A DNA stretch of 64,000 nucleotides from Altererythrobacter sp. Root672 (GCF_001427865.1 NZ_LMHH01000004.1:1-64000); one strand, 5' to 3'; counted from the stretch's first letter, positions 9,274-17,834 are shown. The notes: generated from the letters alone by a model not told the origin. Translations and numbers: made by a program.

Positions 9274-9564
9274 TTAATTCTTTATTGAGTAACTATCTTT
9301 TCTCAATAAAGATGAAGTCAATAAGCGATCACAGAACGCCTCTCGTTGCGATGATCTACGGACAAGCTGACTGACGCTCATCTCGTCAACTGAAGCACTT
9401 CGAGACGCAGTCCGGTCGTGCTTCTGGTTCGCAGCGGCGACGTTCGATAGAAGTGTGACCTCTTCCTCGGGAAATACACAATCCCCGGGAGGCAAGCTCA
9501 TGTCAAAGTTCTTTGAAACGCTATACAAGAACCGGCGATCGAACGCCGCCTTCCACACCCGCAT
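9274..9564 (-). CDS. Small protein of 96 residues, unknown
   Basis: Not recognised. The protein begins MRVWKAAFDRRFLYSVSK and is mostly polar, with a PPGDCVFPEEEV segment near residue 30 and a basic C-terminus. The start ATG at 9562-9564 is supported by a perfect AGGAGG five bases upstream, the strongest ribosome-binding site in this block. It is the most upstream gene of the minus-strand run ending at 863, with a 160-bp gap to the next gene. The surrounding DNA is richer in A/T than the genes below it. Confidence 0.6.
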   Translation of the reverse strand: MRVWKAAFDRRFLYSVSKNFDMSLPPGDCVFPEEEVTLLSNVAAANQKHDRTASRSASVDEMSVSQLVRRSSQREAFCDRLLTSSLLRKDSYSIKN

Positions 9565-10016
9565 CGAGTCCTCCTGTGTATTCGCCACCTAGAGACGCGA
9601 CTCGAAGGATCGCCTGAAGCAAACGCCTAAATCAGTTTTAAGTCAATCTTGGTATTGCGTCCAAGGTAGTGGGCTCAATCGATTATATGGAGAGGCCCGC
9701 AGGCAACCTGCTCCGCTATGTTAATAGGAACAGGCGGATTCGCGCAACGATCCGGCGCCCTAACGGCGCCAGCTTTGCCTGAACTTGTCGCAAAACCTCA
9801 TCTCGACATCATGGGAGATGGGCGTGGTGGTTCAAAAATTGAGACATGACGAATAGTTCTGACGGATCCGTGAGAAAAGACTCGCAAAGGTCAATTGATC
9901 GACCAACAGTTCGGTCAGACCGCTCACATTGCGCCATTTATGGCACAAGTGCCGGATCCCCGGTTCGCATTTGCCTTTTCTTCATCGATCATCTCCTCGA
10001 TGAAATCTGCCGTTGG
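9565..10016. other. Intergenic stretch without a recognisable gene
   Basis: This stretch precedes the minus-strand operon and should hold its promoter. I see no convincing gene, RNA or repeat until the IS6 fragment starting near 10017. Confidence 0.5.
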
Positions 10017-10137
10017 CGGACGCCGTGCGATACTGCGCAAGTATTGCGGTGAGACTTTTTGCGTCTGGAAGGTAGCAGAGAGCCTGAGAAATTCGGCAGG
10101 TTCTGCAGGTGTGGCTCAACAAGTTAACCTGACAGTC
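10017..10137 (+). pseudogene. Short 3' fragment of an IS6-family transposase
   Basis: About 115 bases match the remnant at 615-733: the frame RRAILRKYCGETFCVWK here corresponds to SRAVLRKYRGEAFCVWK there, and both end in TTAACCTGACAGT. By eye the two copies agree at about three quarters of positions. Only the last roughly 20 codons and the terminal repeat survive. It is in the same orientation as the left copy, so the two bracket the operon at 863-9564. Confidence 0.6.
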
Positions 10138-10344
10138 CCGGGCACAGGACACAAACCCGCAGAGAAGAGTAGTCCTCGGCATCTTATGCAAGAATATTTT
10201 GCGCTTATAAATGGATCTGCTATGCTAATAACAGGTGAGCACAAGAAAATCGGATGGAGAATTATTTCAATTCTAAATTAATCATATGGATAATGGGCGG
10301 TCGCTGAATTGAACTGACGATTCTTTTCGCAGTAGGGAGGCCGC

Positions 10345-11058
10345 ATGATGCCCCGTGACGACGATCTGCGCTTTGATCCAGACGCGCCGCTTGGCCCCAA
10401 GTTCTGGAGCACCGGACCGGTTGATGACCGGCGGCGTGTCCGGGACGCCTCGATCAGGCCGCTCAATTCCATTTGCCGGCTGATCGCCCCTGGCCCCCTG
10501 CTTGGAAGCGGTACTGTCATCGCGAGGCGAGCCATTCTTACCGCGGGGCACAATCTTCAGGGTGTGGCGCACACACGATGGCATATCGATCAGGGGTTCA
10601 ATCAGACACCGCAGTATTACCCGCTCAAGGGCGCGCGGGAATTCCCCCACCCGCGATGGTCGGGCGCCCGCGATCCGAACTTCGACATCGGCCTTGTGGC
10701 GCTGGCGGAAGATGCCCCGACGAGCTTTCCGTCTTCAGTGGTGTCGGAAGATGATGCAGACGCCAGCATCTATGTCTGCGGCTACAGTCTTGACGATCCG
10801 AACTTTCAGCGGTTCGATGTCGGTTCCTTGACAAACGCCGAGGGCAACGTTGCCGGCCACACCTGTGATACTGCGCCGGGACAAAGTGGATCGCCGGTAC
10901 TCGCTTACGACAACAACAGTACTCGCCTGATCGGTGTCCATGTTTACGGCTACGCCGAGCTGGACGATCTCTTTCCAGGGCCAGTCAACAAGGCTGTCCT
11001 TCTGGTGCCTGAAATAGTCGAATGGATAGATGGCATCCTTCAGGGGTCGGAGAACTGA
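10345..11058 (+). CDS. Trypsin-like serine peptidase, V8/glutamyl endopeptidase type
   Basis: A 237-aa serine protease with the S1-fold triad visible: His69 in ILTAGHN, Asp114 in NFDIGLVAL and Ser181 in PGQSGSPVL. The domain starts at about residue 43 (CRLIAPGPLLGSGTVIARRA) as in V8-like glutamyl endopeptidases, and no long propeptide is present. There is no clear signal peptide; the N-terminus is acidic. The start ATG follows AGGGAGG at good spacing. The next gene, a lipoprotein, begins two bases after the stop, so they form an operon. It is divergent from the minus-strand hydrolase block. Confidence 0.85.
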   Translation: MMPRDDDLRFDPDAPLGPKFWSTGPVDDRRRVRDASIRPLNSICRLIAPGPLLGSGTVIARRAILTAGHNLQGVAHTRWHIDQGFNQTPQYYPLKGAREFPHPRWSGARDPNFDIGLVALAEDAPTSFPSSVVSEDDADASIYVCGYSLDDPNFQRFDVGSLTNAEGNVAGHTCDTAPGQSGSPVLAYDNNSTRLIGVHVYGYAELDDLFPGPVNKAVLLVPEIVEWIDGILQGSEN

Positions 11059-11059
11059 T

Positions 11060-12016
11060 ATGTCACAAGCCGGATATCTCGCCCTCGGAACTGCCGTTCT
11101 TGCCGGCGTGCTTTCGGGCTGCCAGCCTGTTGTCAGGCCGAACATCGAGGCGGGAAGTACCACACCCAGTGGTCTTGCCACGCTGCAGCAGGTGGAATGC
11201 GATGCTGTTGACAGGGGCGCGCCGCTCCCCGTTGCCTACCAGGGCATGCACTATGTACCCCAGGCGGAAGAGGCCAAGGAAATCGCCGGCCTGGCCGCCG
11301 TCCTGCTGACCAGTCTTATCGGCAAGGGGGTCGATCTGCTTGGAAGTCGCCTGACGTCGCGCGGTGAAGAGCGTACGCTCACGCTCGCGGCCCAGATGAA
11401 TATCAGCGATTATCAGATGCAGGTTTCGTGTTTCGAATTGTGGAGGCAGGACGGGCTTCTGGTCAGATTCGCGTTGCTTCCCAACGTCCGCCAGATCCAG
11501 GTCGGAGATAAAGGGAAGAATACCGACTACACCATACTCGAGGCCAAGGTCGTTTCTCTGAATTACCCGCGTTCGATCGACCAGAGCAGCACGGGCGTGC
11601 GCGGCCTGGAGCTGAAGATCGAGGGTCTGCACGCGAATGAATCCGACCCGGTATCGCAAAGCATTTCGTTCGGAAACGTGGAGGTCGGAGCAAACCTGGT
11701 GAGTATCCCCTTCGACAACAATCCTTTTACGTCCGCCTACTTCCAGAGTCCTTTTGTCAGGGAGGGCGAGGATCCGGGCGAGGCGAAGGCCCAGCCTCGC
11801 GTGGATCCAAATTTGCCCTTCACGCTGAGGGTGGAACTGACAGAGGTTCGCAACGCGAATGAGCTGTATAAACTCGGCGGTGAGGTGCTCGGTGACAACA
11901 GTGACGCGATAGCCGAAGCCCTCGTCAAGGCGTTGTCGAGCAAGGAGGAAGCAGCCGCCTCCGGCGGCCCCGATCCGGTTCCGACAGAGCAGCCACCGGG
12001 TGGCGGGAACAACTAG
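11060..12016 (+). CDS. Predicted lipoprotein of unknown function
   Basis: A 318-aa protein with a lipoprotein signal: a hydrophobic N-terminus followed by the lipobox LSGC, with Cys21 as the lipidated residue. After it comes a soluble domain without motifs I recognise; the last 25 residues are rich in Gly, Pro and Ala. The start ATG lies two bases after the stop of the protease gene, indicating cotranscription. It could anchor or regulate the neighbouring protease at the envelope, but that is inference from position. Confidence 0.75.
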   Translation: MSQAGYLALGTAVLAGVLSGCQPVVRPNIEAGSTTPSGLATLQQVECDAVDRGAPLPVAYQGMHYVPQAEEAKEIAGLAAVLLTSLIGKGVDLLGSRLTSRGEERTLTLAAQMNISDYQMQVSCFELWRQDGLLVRFALLPNVRQIQVGDKGKNTDYTILEAKVVSLNYPRSIDQSSTGVRGLELKIEGLHANESDPVSQSISFGNVEVGANLVSIPFDNNPFTSAYFQSPFVREGEDPGEAKAQPRVDPNLPFTLRVELTEVRNANELYKLGGEVLGDNSDAIAEALVKALSSKEEAAASGGPDPVPTEQPPGGGNN

Positions 12017-12032
12017 CGAGGGAGTTCTGACG

Positions 12033-12134
12033 ATGCCTTGGTCGAACGGAGGCTTCCTTGACATAATTCCCGATTATCATTCCGGATCAGCGGTTCTGGT
12101 TGGATTCGTGCGATATCAATCGCCAATAAGGTGA
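12033..12134 (+). CDS. Possible 33-residue peptide
   Basis: A short frame starting MPWSNGGFLDIIPDY, with GGGAG upstream at acceptable spacing, 16 bases after the lipoprotein stop. It may be the last small gene of the protease-lipoprotein operon or chance. No family is recognised. Confidence 0.3.
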   Translation: MPWSNGGFLDIIPDYHSGSAVLVGFVRYQSPIR

Positions 12135-12364
12135 TTTGTCTGATCAGGATGCAGCGAGCCTGTCATCCGGCATATTCCGGCCTGGCCAATTCCAGTACCA
12201 GTTTACCGCACAAACCCAATTATCGGGGATTCACCCGATTGTTGAGTGAAACGTCTGGAACCTATTCGATGAAGTCGAGGTAATCAGGGCCGACCATTCT
12301 TCCGCTGGCCGTCGGCAGTAAATGATTCCACGCTGAAGGAATTGCACTAACCCGGGAGAAGCCC

Positions 12365-12760
12365 ATGAGCGGACCATTCGATGCGATCGTGGGCCCCATC
12401 AGGGACTTTGTCCTCGAACATCCCTTTCTGTCGAAGCAGGTCTACATCGATGGGATCGAAGTCACTCAGTCGATCCAGTACTACGAAGCCGACAAGCACC
12501 TGACCGATCCGGCAGATCGCGGCCCTAACAATTCCATACGGCTGATGATGCACAAGCCCGCGCTGGTGCGAGTGTACATCCGCAACATGCAGGCGCCCGC
12601 GGGTACCCGGATTACCGGTCAGCTTGAGGTCGCAGGCACGTTCTGGACCTATGAAACACAGGTAACGACGATCCCCTTCAACCCGATTGCGCCTGGTTTC
12701 GCACCCGCGGCAAGGCCGACAAGCTATGCTGGAGAACGCGGCTCGGTGCTGTCAGTCTAA
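12365..12760 (+). pseudogene. 5' part of a larger gene cut by IS6
   Basis: The frame starts at an ATG after GGGAGAAG and encodes about 126 native residues, including DGIEVTQSIQYYEADKHLTD, DNSIRL-like and PALVRVYIRN segments. This resembles the N-terminus of large, poorly described bacterial proteins with an IEVTQ(A/S)IQ motif. At 12745 the IS6 terminal repeat begins, and the frame ends a few codons inside the element at 12760. The rest of the gene is not found on the far side of the IS copies, so a deletion accompanied the insertion. It probably belonged with the protease and lipoprotein genes upstream. Confidence 0.65.
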
Positions 12761-13582
12761 CCGCAACTCGTCTCCACCTGACGCACTTCGAGCCTGGCTG
12801 GCACAGTTGTCATGCCACGAGGATTTGCCACTCGGCCAGGGCAGCCGAGCGGCGGGCTTTGTAAGTCTGTCGGTCTACGAGATGACGTTCCTGGCTGAAG
12901 TGGTTGTACACGTTGGCGTGAACTGAAGCGAATTTTTGGAGCGACTTCATCCTTCGAAATCGCAGCATCGCCCTCTCTCGTCGTCGGAATGATAAATGGG
13001 CGTTCTCGGCCCGGTTGTTCGCCCAGCGACCGACTTCCTGCTTCTGCTCGCACCCCAACTCGGTCATCGCCGCGTTGTACGATCGAAGTCCGTCGGTGGT
13101 GATCGCGTCGACGGGGCCATGCCGCTTCAGCGCCTTCTTCATGAAACGCAGAGCCGCGTCCTTGTCGCGGGTTCTAGTGACGTAACTTTCGAGAATCTCG
13201 CCTTCGTGGTCGACGGCTCGCCACAAGTAGACCATCTCACCATTGAGCTTCACGTACATCTCATCGAGGTGCCATCGCCAGTGGCGGAAGCCTCGCATCC
13301 GGCTCGCTCTCTGACGGCGAATGTGTCCAGCGAACATCGGACCGAAGCGGTTCCACCAGTGCCGCACCGTTTCATGGCAAATGTCGATCCCGCGTTCGAA
13401 CAGAAGGTCCTCTACATTCCTCAGTGACAACGGGAACCGTACGTACATCATCACCACGAGGCGGATCACCTCGGGCGACGAGTTGAAATAGCGGAACGGG
13501 CTGGCGGGTTTCCTGGGGCGTGGCATGCGATGCCGTACCTCAAATCTGCCTGGCCGCCAGGTGCATTTGGTCTGACAGGGCC
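12745..13582 (-). mobile_element. IS6-family insertion sequence, full-length copy
   Basis: An 838-bp element. The left end is GGTGCTGTCAGTCTAACCGC and the right end, read outward, is GGCCCTGTCAGACCAAATGC; the shared core is CTGTCAG. One intact transposase gene fills it. No 8-bp target duplication is visible: the left flank is a truncated gene and the right flank is an older IS6 copy, so adjacent DNA has been deleted. Confidence 0.85.
12810..13526 (-). CDS. IS6-family transposase, intact
   Basis: A 238-aa DDE transposase of normal length. The start ATG (13524-13526) gives MPRPRKPASPFRYFNSSPE. The catalytic triad is visible as Asp in WHLDEMYVKLNGE, Asp in ITTDGLRSY and Glu in NNRAENAHLSF. The C-terminus MKSLQKFASVHANVYNHF is complete, unlike the copy at 36018. 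The frame is open upstream as well and joins 94 residues of an older, broken copy, so a long open frame of 332 codons exists; the second Met is the true start. Confidence 0.9.
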   Translation of the reverse strand: MPRPRKPASPFRYFNSSPEVIRLVVMMYVRFPLSLRNVEDLLFERGIDICHETVRHWWNRFGPMFAGHIRRQRASRMRGFRHWRWHLDEMYVKLNGEMVYLWRAVDHEGEILESYVTRTRDKDAALRFMKKALKRHGPVDAITTDGLRSYNAAMTELGCEQKQEVGRWANNRAENAHLSFRRRERAMLRFRRMKSLQKFASVHANVYNHFSQERHLVDRQTYKARRSAALAEWQILVA

Positions 13583-13863
13583 GGCTCACACGCTGGCGGC
13601 GTACATCAGCGGCAAACAGCGGGCCGAACCGGTTCCACCAATGCCGCATTGTCTCGTGGCAGACATCGATTCCGCGCTCGAACAGCAGGTCCTCGACGTT
13701 CCTCAGGCTGAGCGGGAAGCGGACATACATCATTACCACAAGGCGGATGACCTCAGGCGAAGAGTTGAAGTAGCGGAACGGGCTGGCTGGCTTGCGAGGT
13801 CGAGGCATTCGTTCGCCCTAAGCCCGTGTCCTTACCAGCCGGTGCATTTGCTCTGACAGGACC
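13583..13863 (-). pseudogene. Older IS6 copy, only the transposase N-terminus left
   Basis: The first about 76 codons of an IS6 transposase (ATG at 13806-13808, ending near DVRRQRVSR) and its outer terminal repeat (13840-13863, GGTGCATTTGCTCTGACAG) remain. The newer copy at 12745-13582 abuts it. It is closer in sequence to the copies at 1 and 35953 than to its neighbour. Confidence 0.8.
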
Positions 13864-13898
13864 CGGTGAGGTGCTGCACCGCGGCATTCGGTACGACA

Positions 13899-15065
13899 CT
13901 ACACCCTCCGATGTGCCCACAGCAGCACAGCGACACCGCAGACTGCGGAGACCAATGATCCGGTAAGCACTCCGAGCTTTACCGAGGCATGATCCAAGGG
14001 ATTGTCGAAGGCGAGGAGGCCGATGAATAGGCTCATCGTGAAACCGATGCCGCAAAGGAGGGCCACTCCGTAAACCTGCACCATGGTCGCATCTTCGGGG
14101 ACGTCTGCAAGACGAAACCGGATTGCCAGCCAAGTCGCAGTGAACACCCCGAGCTGCTTGCCGAAAAACAAGCCGGCGGCGGTGCCGAGCGCCACGGGCG
14201 CGGACAGCTCCGACCAGCCAACCCCCGCCAGCGAGACGCCGGCATTCGCCAGACCGAATGTCGGAACGATCAGGTAGGCGACCCAGAACTGGAGACGATG
14301 CTCAAGCCGGTGCAGCGGCGAGTTCGGATCGTCGGGTGTCCCCTTCGACGTCCGAAGAGGTATCAACAAGGCCAGAAGAACCCCGGCGATGGTCGCGTGT
14401 ATGCCCGAAAGCAACGTGAACGCCCACAGTGGCACCCCGAGAAGGAGATAGGGGGCCAGCCTGGTGACCCCAAGCCAATTGAGAGCGTAAATCATCGCAA
14501 CCACTGCGAGAGCAGCTGCTACCCAACCCAGGGCCAGCTCCCCGGAATAGAAAAGCGCGATGATCACGACTGCCCCGAGGTCATCGATGATCGCAAGCGC
14601 AGTCAGGAAGATCCGCAGACTGACCGGAACCCGCGGCCCGAGCAACGCCAGCACGCCGAGCGCGAAAGCGATGTCGGTCGCCGTTGGCACCGCCCAGCCG
14701 TGCGGCGCTCCGCGCTCGCCCGTGTTGAGCAGCAAGTAGATGATGGCCGGCGCCGCCATCCCGCCCGCCGCGGCAAGACCAGGCAGGATGCGTCGGCGCG
14801 GATTGCTGAGCTGGCCGTCGAGGAACTCGCGCTTGATTTCAAGGCCTACCAGCAGGAAGAACACGGCCATCAGCCCGTCGTTGATCCAGTGGAGCAGACT
14901 CAGCGGTCCGAGGTAACTGCTCAAGGTCTCGCTATAGGCCCGCCCAAAGGGCCCGTTTGCGAGGACAAGGGCCAGCAGCGCGGCTCCAATGAGCAGCAAG
15001 CCGGCCGACGCTTGCCCGCTGAGAAACTCACGCAAAGCACTAGCGTATATGCGGGTTTTAGGCAC
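13899..15065 (-). CDS. nhaA: Na+/H+ antiporter NhaA
   Basis: A 388-aa inner-membrane antiporter of normal length that exchanges Na+ (or Li+) for H+ and supports sodium and alkaline-pH tolerance. Typical NhaA sequences are visible: an N-terminal helix with LANGPF, HWINDGLMAVFFLLVGLEIK (the amphipathic entry helix), the TPTATDIAFALGVLALLG-like stretch (here VPTATDIAFALG) with the essential Asp, and IIDDLGAVVIIALFY with the paired Asp residues. The start is GTG at 15063-15065 after GGAGAG. It ends about 35 bases from the IS6 remnant at 13863. Confidence 0.95.
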   Translation of the reverse strand: MPKTRIYASALREFLSGQASAGLLLIGAALLALVLANGPFGRAYSETLSSYLGPLSLLHWINDGLMAVFFLLVGLEIKREFLDGQLSNPRRRILPGLAAAGGMAAPAIIYLLLNTGERGAPHGWAVPTATDIAFALGVLALLGPRVPVSLRIFLTALAIIDDLGAVVIIALFYSGELALGWVAAALAVVAMIYALNWLGVTRLAPYLLLGVPLWAFTLLSGIHATIAGVLLALLIPLRTSKGTPDDPNSPLHRLEHRLQFWVAYLIVPTFGLANAGVSLAGVGWSELSAPVALGTAAGLFFGKQLGVFTATWLAIRFRLADVPEDATMVQVYGVALLCGIGFTMSLFIGLLAFDNPLDHASVKLGVLTGSLVSAVCGVAVLLWAHRRV

Positions 15066-15257
15066 AGAGCTCTCCAGGCAAAAGGCTGGCGCGCTGGCGG
15101 CCCGACCAGCGCTGGAACCCTGCCCGCCAAGCTCGTAAGGCGAACACCCATTCCACTATTGCATCGCATTGCCGTCACCTCAACGCTGACGACGGCCACA
15201 TTGAACGATCACGAGCGCTGGAGGGCCGAACGGTCACCCGACCGCGTCGCCACCCGA

Positions 15258-16568
15258 TCAGAACGGAAAGAAAACGTGGATCGCGATTATCGCGGCAGCC
15301 CATGTCAGCAGGTTCAGAGGGATACCGATCCTCACGAAATCGAGATAGTTGTAACTCCCCATCTGGTAGACAAGCACGTTCGTCTGATAACCGAATGGGG
15401 TGGCGAACGCAGCGCTGCCCGCGATCATCACGGCGACCAGAAAAGGCCGCGGACTCACCGCGAGCGCCTCGGCCAGCGAGACCGCGATCGGCGTGAACAG
15501 CACCGCCACGGTCGCATTTGACAAAAGCTCCGTAGCGAACAGCGTCGCACCGTAGATGATTACCAACGCCATGAGCGGGCTGAGTCCGTCCAGCGAGGTG
15601 ATCAGGCCACCGGTGAACGCGCCGGCAAGACCGGTCACGTCGAGGGCGATGCCGAGCACGACCATGCCCGCGATCAGCATCAGCACGTCTGGGCGGAGGC
15701 CCGAATAGGCCTCGTCCGCCGTGATCACGCGCAAGAGAATGAGCAACACCGCGCCGCCGAACGCGCAGGCCGCGATGGGCGCGACCTCGAGTGCTGCCAG
15801 CGCCACCACTGCGATGAAAACCGTGACCGAAACCAACGCGGCGACGGGCCTCAGCGGCGCATGTTCGGCGAACGACAGCGCCGAACCGATCTGCCCGCCG
15901 GCCAGCCCCGGCTCCCCGATCTTGCGGTCTACTGTGACCGTCTCAAGTTCGTCCTCGCCGGAGGGGACCAGCTTGTGCGTGAATAGCAGCAGATACAGCC
16001 CACCCGTCACAGCGACCGTCAATCCCACCGGGGTGATCTCGAAGATGCCGAACCTTGGTTGACCCGCCATCATGGCCATATCGTTGACAAGCAGGTTGGT
16101 CGAAGTCCCGATCAGCGTGCAACAGCCACCGAGCACCGCGGCATACGAGAGCGGGATCAGGAACCGCTTGGGCGATAGCCCGAGCGAGCGCGACACGTCG
16201 CGGACCACGGGCGCCCCAAGGACGACTATCGGGGTGTTGTTGAGAAATGCGGAGGCGGCGCCGCTGAAGGCGATCATCAGCCACAAGCCACTCTTGCCGA
16301 TCCTTCGGCAAAGTTCCGTGACCTGCCTGATCGCGGCGTCGAGCAGGCCAGAGAGCTCCATCGCATAAGTGATCACGAACAGTGAAGCGAGCGCCATGAT
16401 CGCCGGGCTGGCGAAAGCGCCCTGGACCTCGATCGGACGCACGACGCGCGTGACAAGCAGAACTGCTGCCCCGGCGAGCGCCACGATGTCGGAGCGCAGC
16501 TTATCCCAGATCAGCGCCACTATGACAGCGAACAGCACGGCGAGTGTGATCAACTGGTCGGAGGTCAT
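15258..16568 (-). CDS. SLC13/DASS-type ion transporter
   Basis: A 436-aa permease with roughly eleven hydrophobic helices. Two copies of the family's inverted-repeat signature can be seen: SAFLNNTPIVVLGAPVV in the first half and LLSNATVAVLFTPIAVSL in the second (the SNT/SNA hairpin). GCCTLIGTSTNLLV is a further family motif. Relatives carry divalent anions such as dicarboxylates or sulfate with Na+; some related proteins also contain TrkA-C domains, absent here. The start ATG is at 16566-16568. It follows the DUF5985 genes and precedes nhaA, so sodium-linked transport is a theme, but the substrate cannot be read. Confidence 0.85.
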   Translation of the reverse strand: MTSDQLITLAVLFAVIVALIWDKLRSDIVALAGAAVLLVTRVVRPIEVQGAFASPAIMALASLFVITYAMELSGLLDAAIRQVTELCRRIGKSGLWLMIAFSGAASAFLNNTPIVVLGAPVVRDVSRSLGLSPKRFLIPLSYAAVLGGCCTLIGTSTNLLVNDMAMMAGQPRFGIFEITPVGLTVAVTGGLYLLLFTHKLVPSGEDELETVTVDRKIGEPGLAGGQIGSALSFAEHAPLRPVAALVSVTVFIAVVALAALEVAPIAACAFGGAVLLILLRVITADEAYSGLRPDVLMLIAGMVVLGIALDVTGLAGAFTGGLITSLDGLSPLMALVIIYGATLFATELLSNATVAVLFTPIAVSLAEALAVSPRPFLVAVMIAGSAAFATPFGYQTNVLVYQMGSYNYLDFVRIGIPLNLLTWAAAIIAIHVFFPF

Positions 16569-16607
16569 CACGTCGGCATGAACGGTTGCGCGAAATCTGC
16601 CAAGCGG

Positions 16608-16880
16608 TCAGTCCCGTGGCGTTCCGCGCACGTTCTTGCGTAAGATCGCAAGGATGATGAGCAGAAAGGCCGCGAGCCGGAACAGGTAGATCCAGCTGCG
16701 CTCCTCGACCGGAATGCCCGTCAGGGCCAACAGCGCCTGGCCGATGCTGAGGAGGGCGAAGGCGACGGCAAAGGAGACGAACAACACTTCCTTCGTTCTG
16801 CTCCAGAAACGCAGGAAGAACAGCCCGCAAACGAGAAAGCCCATGCTCACGGCCCCGGACAGGAAATCGAGTTCCGCCAT
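16608..16880 (-). CDS. DUF5985 family membrane protein (second of a pair)
   Basis: A 90-aa protein starting MAELDFLSGAVSMGFLVCGL with three hydrophobic helices and a polar C-terminus (RKNVRGTPRD). It matches the short DUF5985 membrane family, usually found as two genes side by side. Its start is two bases after the stop of the other DUF5985 gene. Function is unknown in the family. Confidence 0.7.
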   Translation of the reverse strand: MAELDFLSGAVSMGFLVCGLFFLRFWSRTKEVLFVSFAVAFALLSIGQALLALTGIPVEERSWIYLFRLAAFLLIILAILRKNVRGTPRD

Positions 16881-16882
16881 CG

Positions 16883-17155
16883 TCAGTCCTCTCCGTCCCA
16901 GATAAAACCGATCAGCAACAGAAGCACGGCGCCGAGCGACAGGGTGTGACGCAACAGTCGCAGATCGACCTCGGGCAGGATTGCGAGATCGATAACGACG
17001 ACTAGATTGTTGGCGGCCAGCAGCAAAAAGCACAGCGAACTCCACAGCAGCAGCCGCATACGCGTGCGCAGGTAGCTTCGCCCGAGCAGGATCGCGCAAG
17101 CCGCGCTGGTGAACACGCAAAGGAGATAGACCGAAATCGCGAACGACGACGTCAT
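16883..17155 (-). CDS. DUF5985 family membrane protein (first of a pair)
   Basis: A 90-aa protein, MTSSFAISVYLLCVFTSAAC at the start, with three hydrophobic helices and the LLLWSSLCFLLLAANNLVVV segment typical of DUF5985. Its ATG overlaps the stop of the winged-helix gene at 17152-17526, and the second DUF5985 gene follows at once, so the three form one operon. The function is not known. Confidence 0.75.
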   Translation of the reverse strand: MTSSFAISVYLLCVFTSAACAILLGRSYLRTRMRLLLWSSLCFLLLAANNLVVVIDLAILPEVDLRLLRHTLSLGAVLLLLIGFIWDGED

Positions 17156-17526
17156 GGTTTCCTCTTCAGCCGGAACGCGTCGGCGAACGCCGTGAGACCG
17201 GAATTTGCTGCCTTGACGATGATCCTGCGAACGCCATCGGGCGCCGTCGCATATCGTGCTACCGCGGCAGAGACCAGGCGGTCCAGCTCAGCGGTCGCGG
17301 GCTGATACTTCGCGAAGCCATCTTCCGCGATCAGTATCAAACCTGCCGCGTTCAGTTCCGCCAGACTCTGGCGAACGACCAATTCGCTGGCCCGCATCGC
17401 GGTCACCAGCTCTTCTGGGGAAAGTGCGCACTCGGGCGATTGCCGAAGAAGGCATAACACTTCGAGCGCCCACACCGAACGAAAAGACGACGCGATGAAA
17501 GCTGCCAGATCCTCTTGCGAGGTCAT
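17152..17526 (-). CDS. Small winged-helix regulator-like protein
   Basis: A 124-aa protein starting MTSQEDLAAFIASSFRSVWA. The middle has the helix pattern of a winged helix: LSPEELVTAMRASELVVRQSL, then LNAAGLILIAEDG. It is clearly related to the 106-aa protein at 34161-34481 (MTNQEQLEAFIGRTFRSVWA). The start ATG at 17524-17526 matches that paralogue. It overlaps the DUF5985 gene downstream. A DNA-binding or membrane-protein regulatory role is inferred; the target is probably its own operon. Confidence 0.65.
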   Translation of the reverse strand: MTSQEDLAAFIASSFRSVWALEVLCLLRQSPECALSPEELVTAMRASELVVRQSLAELNAAGLILIAEDGFAKYQPATAELDRLVSAAVARYATAPDGVRRIIVKAANSGLTAFADAFRLKRKP

Positions 17527-17603
17527 GCGGGCTGCACCTCTCGTTTCCAGCCGGGCGAGCAACGCCTCCTAGCGGGCGAATGGGAGAACACAACCGGTAG
17601 TCG

Positions 17604-17766
17604 GGTGTTGTCAGACTAAATGCACCTGGTACGAAATGACGCGCTGTCAGTCTCGCACTCGTAACCGGTTAATTTGCTGGTACGGGCGTGTTTGGCCGAA
17701 ATTCCGCTCAGAAGTGGAGAGGACTAGCATCCGAAATCGGCCGAGTGCAGTTGCGCTGACAACGCC
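17604..17766. repeat. 163-bp inverted-repeat element, copy 1
   Basis: Ends in GGTGTTGTCAGACTAAATG at the left and the inverse of GGCGTTGTCAGCGCAACTG at the right. Read on the minus strand, the interior shares a CTCCACTTCTGAGCGGAATT core with the copy at 50484. It has no coding frame of note. The terminal repeats resemble the IS6 ends of this window. No 8-bp target duplication is visible. Confidence 0.75.
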
Positions 17767-17778
17767 CGACCGGGCATT

Positions 17779-17834
17779 GATGTCCGCAATGGGTCGCAAG
17801 CAGACGGTCCGCAAACGACCCAAAGCGGACATTA
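17779..17834. repeat. ATGTCCGC palindromic intergenic repeat
   Basis: Begins ATGTCCGCAATGGGTCG and ends AAAGCGGACAT. It is one of about a dozen related intergenic palindromes in the window, of the kind common in sphingomonad genomes. Confidence 0.65.

Noticed and set aside
14298-15521. A long plus-strand frame of about 407 codons
   Set aside because: It lies antisense to nhaA and the next gene, has an Arg/Pro-rich composition without family features, and is a high-GC shadow.
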